Source: Hoeflea sp. 108
Lineage (GTDB): Bacteria; Pseudomonadota; Alphaproteobacteria; Rhizobiales; Rhizobiaceae
NCBI RefSeq assembly: GCF_000372965.1
Contig: NZ_KB890025.1
Coordinates: forward strand, 186,001 to 250,000
Reading direction: 5' to 3'
DNA length: 64,000 bases
Part shown: piece by piece, positions 61,550 to 64,000 of the stretch
How positions within the stretch are numbered: position 1 is the first letter of the stretch
Layout: every line of letters starts with the position of its first letter
Notes under the pieces: generated by a model
The model's input: only the letters and a program-made list of their open reading frames with translations
Told to the model about the DNA's origin: nothing
Database searches by the model: none
Translations under genes and position numbers: made by a program

Positions 61550-61693
61550 TCAGACAGTCAGGCCGGCAAGGCCCATCAGGAAGCGGAACAGATAGGCGAC
61601 CAGCCCGAGAGACAGCACGCTCACGGTCCAGATCAGCACCAGCCAGCCGATGCGCTTGGCCCAGCTGTCAGGTGCCTGCGAGGGTGCCCCCAT
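61550..61693 (-). CDS. Small membrane protein of the cytochrome bd operon (DUF2474-like, CydX analogue)
   Basis: 47 residues read by hand: MGAPSQAPDSWAKR, then one hydrophobic helix IGWLVLIWTVSVLSLGLVAY and a short basic/hydrophobic end. Its ATG overlaps the cydB stop in a TGATG junction (61691-61695), so it is translated with CydB. Short single-helix subunits (CydX/CydS/DUF2474) stabilise the heme region of bd oxidases. It is easily missed because of its size. Confidence 0.75.
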   Translation of the reverse strand: MGAPSQAPDSWAKRIGWLVLIWTVSVLSLGLVAYLFRFLMGLAGLTV

Positions 61694-62700
61694 CAGTGAT
61701 AGCCCTCGCCGGCTTTCACTTTGCCGCGGAATACATAATAGGACCAGGCGGTGTAGCCGAGGATGAAGGGGATGATGAACAGCGCGCCGACGAGCGCAAA
61801 GCCCATGCTCTGCGGCGGGGCGGCCGCCTCGCGGATGGTGATGTCAGGCGGGATGATATTGGGCCACAGGCTGATGCCGAGGCCGCTGTAGCCCAGGAAC
61901 AGCAGGAACAACACCAGGATGAATGGGCCGGCATGCGGAACACCCTGCAGGCTGCGCAGGATCAGCCAGCCGCAGACCAGAACGAGCACCGGTACCGGCG
62001 AGAAGAAGACGATGTTGGGGAAGCTGAACCAGCGCGCGGCGATGTCGGGGTGGGCAAATGGCGTCCACAGGCTGACAATGCCGATAACGGCGAGCAGCGT
62101 CAGCGTCACGGGCCGCGCCAGCGCCACCATGCGATCGTAGAGCGCACCCTCGGTCTTGATGATCAGCCAGGTGGAGCCGAGCAGGGCGTAGGCGACGATC
62201 AGGCCGAGCCCGGTGAACAGGGAGAAGGGCGTGATCCAATCGAGCGGCCCGCCTGAAAAGGCGCCGTTCTCGACCTTGAAGCCATCGAGGAAGGCGCCCA
62301 GCGACACGCCCTGGAAGAAGGTTGCGACATAGGAGCCGCCGGCGAAGGCGCGGTCCCAGAAAGCCTTGTGGTGCTCGTCGGCCTTGAAACGGAACTCGAA
62401 GGCGACGCCACGCCAGATCAGCCCGAGCAGCATCAGCACCAATGGCAGGTAGAGCGCACTGAGGATGACGGCATAGGCCAGCGGAAAGGCGGCCATGAGG
62501 GCGGCACCGCCCAGCACCAGCCAGGTCTCGTTGCCGTCCCACACCGGCGCCACCGTGTTGACCATGGTGTCGCGGTCCTCTCGTTCGCGGACGAAGGGAA
62601 ACAGGATGCCGATGCCGAGATCGAAGCCATCCATGATGACATACATCATCAGGCCGAAGGCAATGATGACAGCCCAGACTACGGGAAGATCGATGCCCAT
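61693..62700 (-). CDS. cydB: Cytochrome bd ubiquinol oxidase subunit II
   Basis: 335 residues with about eight or nine hydrophobic helices. VWAVIIAFGLMMYVIMDGFDLGIGILFPF at the N-terminus and PVWDGNETWLVLGGAALMAAFPLAY are CydB/CioB hallmarks. It forms the heterodimer with subunit I, encoded 4 nt upstream. The length is that of the short CIO-type subunit II. Confidence 0.93.
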   Translation of the reverse strand: MGIDLPVVWAVIIAFGLMMYVIMDGFDLGIGILFPFVREREDRDTMVNTVAPVWDGNETWLVLGGAALMAAFPLAYAVILSALYLPLVLMLLGLIWRGVAFEFRFKADEHHKAFWDRAFAGGSYVATFFQGVSLGAFLDGFKVENGAFSGGPLDWITPFSLFTGLGLIVAYALLGSTWLIIKTEGALYDRMVALARPVTLTLLAVIGIVSLWTPFAHPDIAARWFSFPNIVFFSPVPVLVLVCGWLILRSLQGVPHAGPFILVLFLLFLGYSGLGISLWPNIIPPDITIREAAAPPQSMGFALVGALFIIPFILGYTAWSYYVFRGKVKAGEGYH

Positions 62701-62704
62701 CGGT

Positions 62705-64000
62705 TCAGCCCTTCCTGTCCTGGTGTGCGGAGGCGAACATGTCCATCTGGTCGTGCGCCGCCGACAGCGGGCGCGAAGGCCGGCCGCCTTCGTCGTCAGG
62801 TTCGTGCTCGGATTCAGCCGGGCCCTTGCCGACCAGCTTCAGCATGTAGCTGGTGCCGATGCCGAAGACGATGAAATAGACGACGATGAACACCACCAGC
62901 GTGACGCTCATGGCCAGCGCCGAGTGGTTGGACACCGCGTCCTTGGTACGCATCACGCCATAGACGATCCATGGCTGGCGGCCGATTTCGGTGGTGTACC
63001 AGCCGGCGAGGATGGCGATCAGACCCGCCGGCCCCATCCATGTGGCGAAGCGCAGGAACAGCCGCGTCTCGAACAGCCGGCCGCGCCAGCGCAGCCATAC
63101 GCCCCAGAGGCCGAGCAGCAGCATCAGCATGCCAAGGCCGACCATGATGCGGAAGCTCCAGAACACCACAGTCGAGTTCGGGCGGTCCTCTTTGGCGTAT
63201 TCCTTCAGGCCGGGGAACTGGCCGCTCCAGGTGTGGGTCAGGATCAGGCTGCCGAGGTGCGGCACCTTGATCGCGTAGAGCGTCTCTTCCTTCTCCATGT
63301 CCGGTATGCCGAACAGGGTCAGCGGCACGGCCTCGCCTGGCTTGTTCTCCCAGTGGCCTTCGAGAGCGGCGATCTTGGCGGGCTGGTGCTTGAGGGTGTT
63401 CAGCCCGTGCAGGTCGCCGGCGATGATTTGGATCGGCGCCGTGAACAGCAGCATCCACATGGCCATCGACAGCATGGTGCGGACGCGGGCGTTGTCGTTG
63501 CCGCGCAGCAGATGCCATGCGCCTGCGGCGCCGACGAACAGCGCGGTCGACAGGAAGGCGGCGATCGTCATGTGGGCGAGGCGATAGGGGAAGGACGGGT
63601 TGAAGATAACCTTGAACCAGTCCACCGGCACAACGACGTTGTTGACGATCTCGAAGCCCTGCGGGGTCTGCATCCAGCTATTGGAGGCAAGGATCCAGGT
63701 GGCCGAGATCAGTGTGCCGATGGCCACCATGATGGTGGAGAAGAAGTGCAGACCGGGGCCGACGCGGTTCCAGCCGAACAGCATGACGCCGAGAAAGCCC
63801 GCCTCGAGGAAGAAGGCGGTGAGCACTTCATAGGCCAGCAGCGGTCCGGTGATCGAACCGGCGAAGGAAGAGAAATAACTCCAGTTGGTGCCGAACTGGT
63901 AGGCCATGACCAAGCCGGAGACGACGCCCATGGCGAAGTTGACGGCGAAGATCTTGGACCAGAAATGGTAGAGGTCGCGATAGACCGTGTCGCGCTTCCA
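62705..64000 (-). CDS. cydA: Cytochrome bd ubiquinol oxidase subunit I, CIO-type (N-terminus cut by window)
   Basis: 431 residues are visible and the frame is open to base 64000; the first part, including the usual N-terminal heme-ligand His, is outside. NFAMGVVSGLVMAYQFGTNW, the quinol-loop region, GWYTTEIGRQPWIVYGVMRT (GRQPW motif) and PHLGSLILTH are present. The loop after helix 6 is short, as in cyanide-insensitive (CIO) members rather than E. coli CydA. It oxidises ubiquinol and reduces O2 without pumping protons. An internal ATG at 63931 is not the true start. Confidence 0.93.
   Translation of the reverse strand, partial: WKRDTVYRDLYHFWSKIFAVNFAMGVVSGLVMAYQFGTNWSYFSSFAGSITGPLLAYEVLTAFFLEAGFLGVMLFGWNRVGPGLHFFSTIMVAIGTLISATWILASNSWMQTPQGFEIVNNVVVPVDWFKVIFNPSFPYRLAHMTIAAFLSTALFVGAAGAWHLLRGNDNARVRTMLSMAMWMLLFTAPIQIIAGDLHGLNTLKHQPAKIAALEGHWENKPGEAVPLTLFGIPDMEKEETLYAIKVPHLGSLILTHTWSGQFPGLKEYAKEDRPNSTVVFWSFRIMVGLGMLMLLLGLWGVWLRWRGRLFETRLFLRFATWMGPAGLIAILAGWYTTEIGRQPWIVYGVMRTKDAVSNHSALAMSVTLVVFIVVYFIVFGIGTSYMLKLVGKGPAESEHEPDDEGGRPSRPLSAAHDQMDMFASAHQDRKG

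Overview
The window looks like a chromosomal segment of an alphaproteobacterium of the order Hyphomicrobiales (Rhizobiales), most like Mesorhizobium or Aminobacter. The grounds are high GC, many ABC and TRAP uptake operons, a short tail-less second FtsZ (FtsZ2 type), a fused SecDF, an Omp25/31-type outer-membrane protein and a CIO-type cytochrome bd oxidase. I see no rRNA, tRNA, CRISPR array, prophage or intact insertion sequence. Both ends are cut inside genes: tauB at base 1 and cydA at base 64000. This assignment is inferred from gene content only.

Layout. (1) 1-3.5 kb: taurine uptake (tauB, tauA) with a divergent MocR-type regulator (tauR-like). (2) 3.5-14.9 kb: a sugar-type locus. A DMT transporter, a multidomain PIG-L deacetylase and a ROK repressor lie on the minus strand. 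Divergent from them is a six-gene operon: solute-binding protein, two permeases, an argininosuccinate-lyase-like enzyme, ATPase and PfkB kinase. (3) 15.3 kb: a small outer-membrane beta-barrel. (4) 16.0-40.9 kb: a supercluster for tryptophan catabolism through anthranilate and its CoA thioester. It contains tryptophan dioxygenase (kynA), a kynurenine-formamidase-like hydrolase, kynureninase (kynU), an aminobenzoate-type CoA ligase and a fused flavin monooxygenase/old-yellow-enzyme protein. A seven-gene beta-oxidation-like operon, two ABC importers, and GntR and MarR regulators complete it. A GlxA-type regulator inside this region is broken. (5) 41.0-43.9 kb: ATC hydrolase and N-carbamoyl amino acid hydrolase, a likely thiazoline/carbamoyl-cysteine pathway, with a LysR regulator. 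(6) 44.0-47.8 kb: ftsZ2-like gene, alpha/beta hydrolase, ClC-type channel. (7) 47.8-48.3 kb: decayed DNA with a LuxR helix-turn-helix remnant. (8) 48.5-55.8 kb: LysR regulator and a sugar-acid-type TRAP operon ending in gluconokinase. (9) 56.0-59.0 kb: small secreted protein and secDF. (10) 59.2-64 kb: MocR regulator, 2-oxoglutarate-oxygenase-like protein and a cytochrome bd operon with a 47-residue third subunit.

How the genes work together. In region 4, tryptophan would be opened by kynA, deformylated, and split by kynU to anthranilate plus alanine. The ligase would make 2-aminobenzoyl-CoA, and the fused flavoenzyme would hydroxylate and reduce (dearomatise) it. The crotonase, SDR, acyl-CoA dehydrogenase, hydratase/dehydrogenase, hotdog thioesterase and RidA-like proteins would then open and shorten the ring product. 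Regulation can partly be read from the DNA. A 15-bp motif, AACTTTARGCTTGAA, lies upstream of both the flavoenzyme operon and the ligase, and a partial copy lies in front of the marR gene. Two near-identical palindromes (ATTATATATRAT) lie between gntR and the ABC/kynU operon. So an upper (GntR) and a lower (MarR) control circuit are suggested. The rest of the window is largely independent nutrient-scavenging loci.
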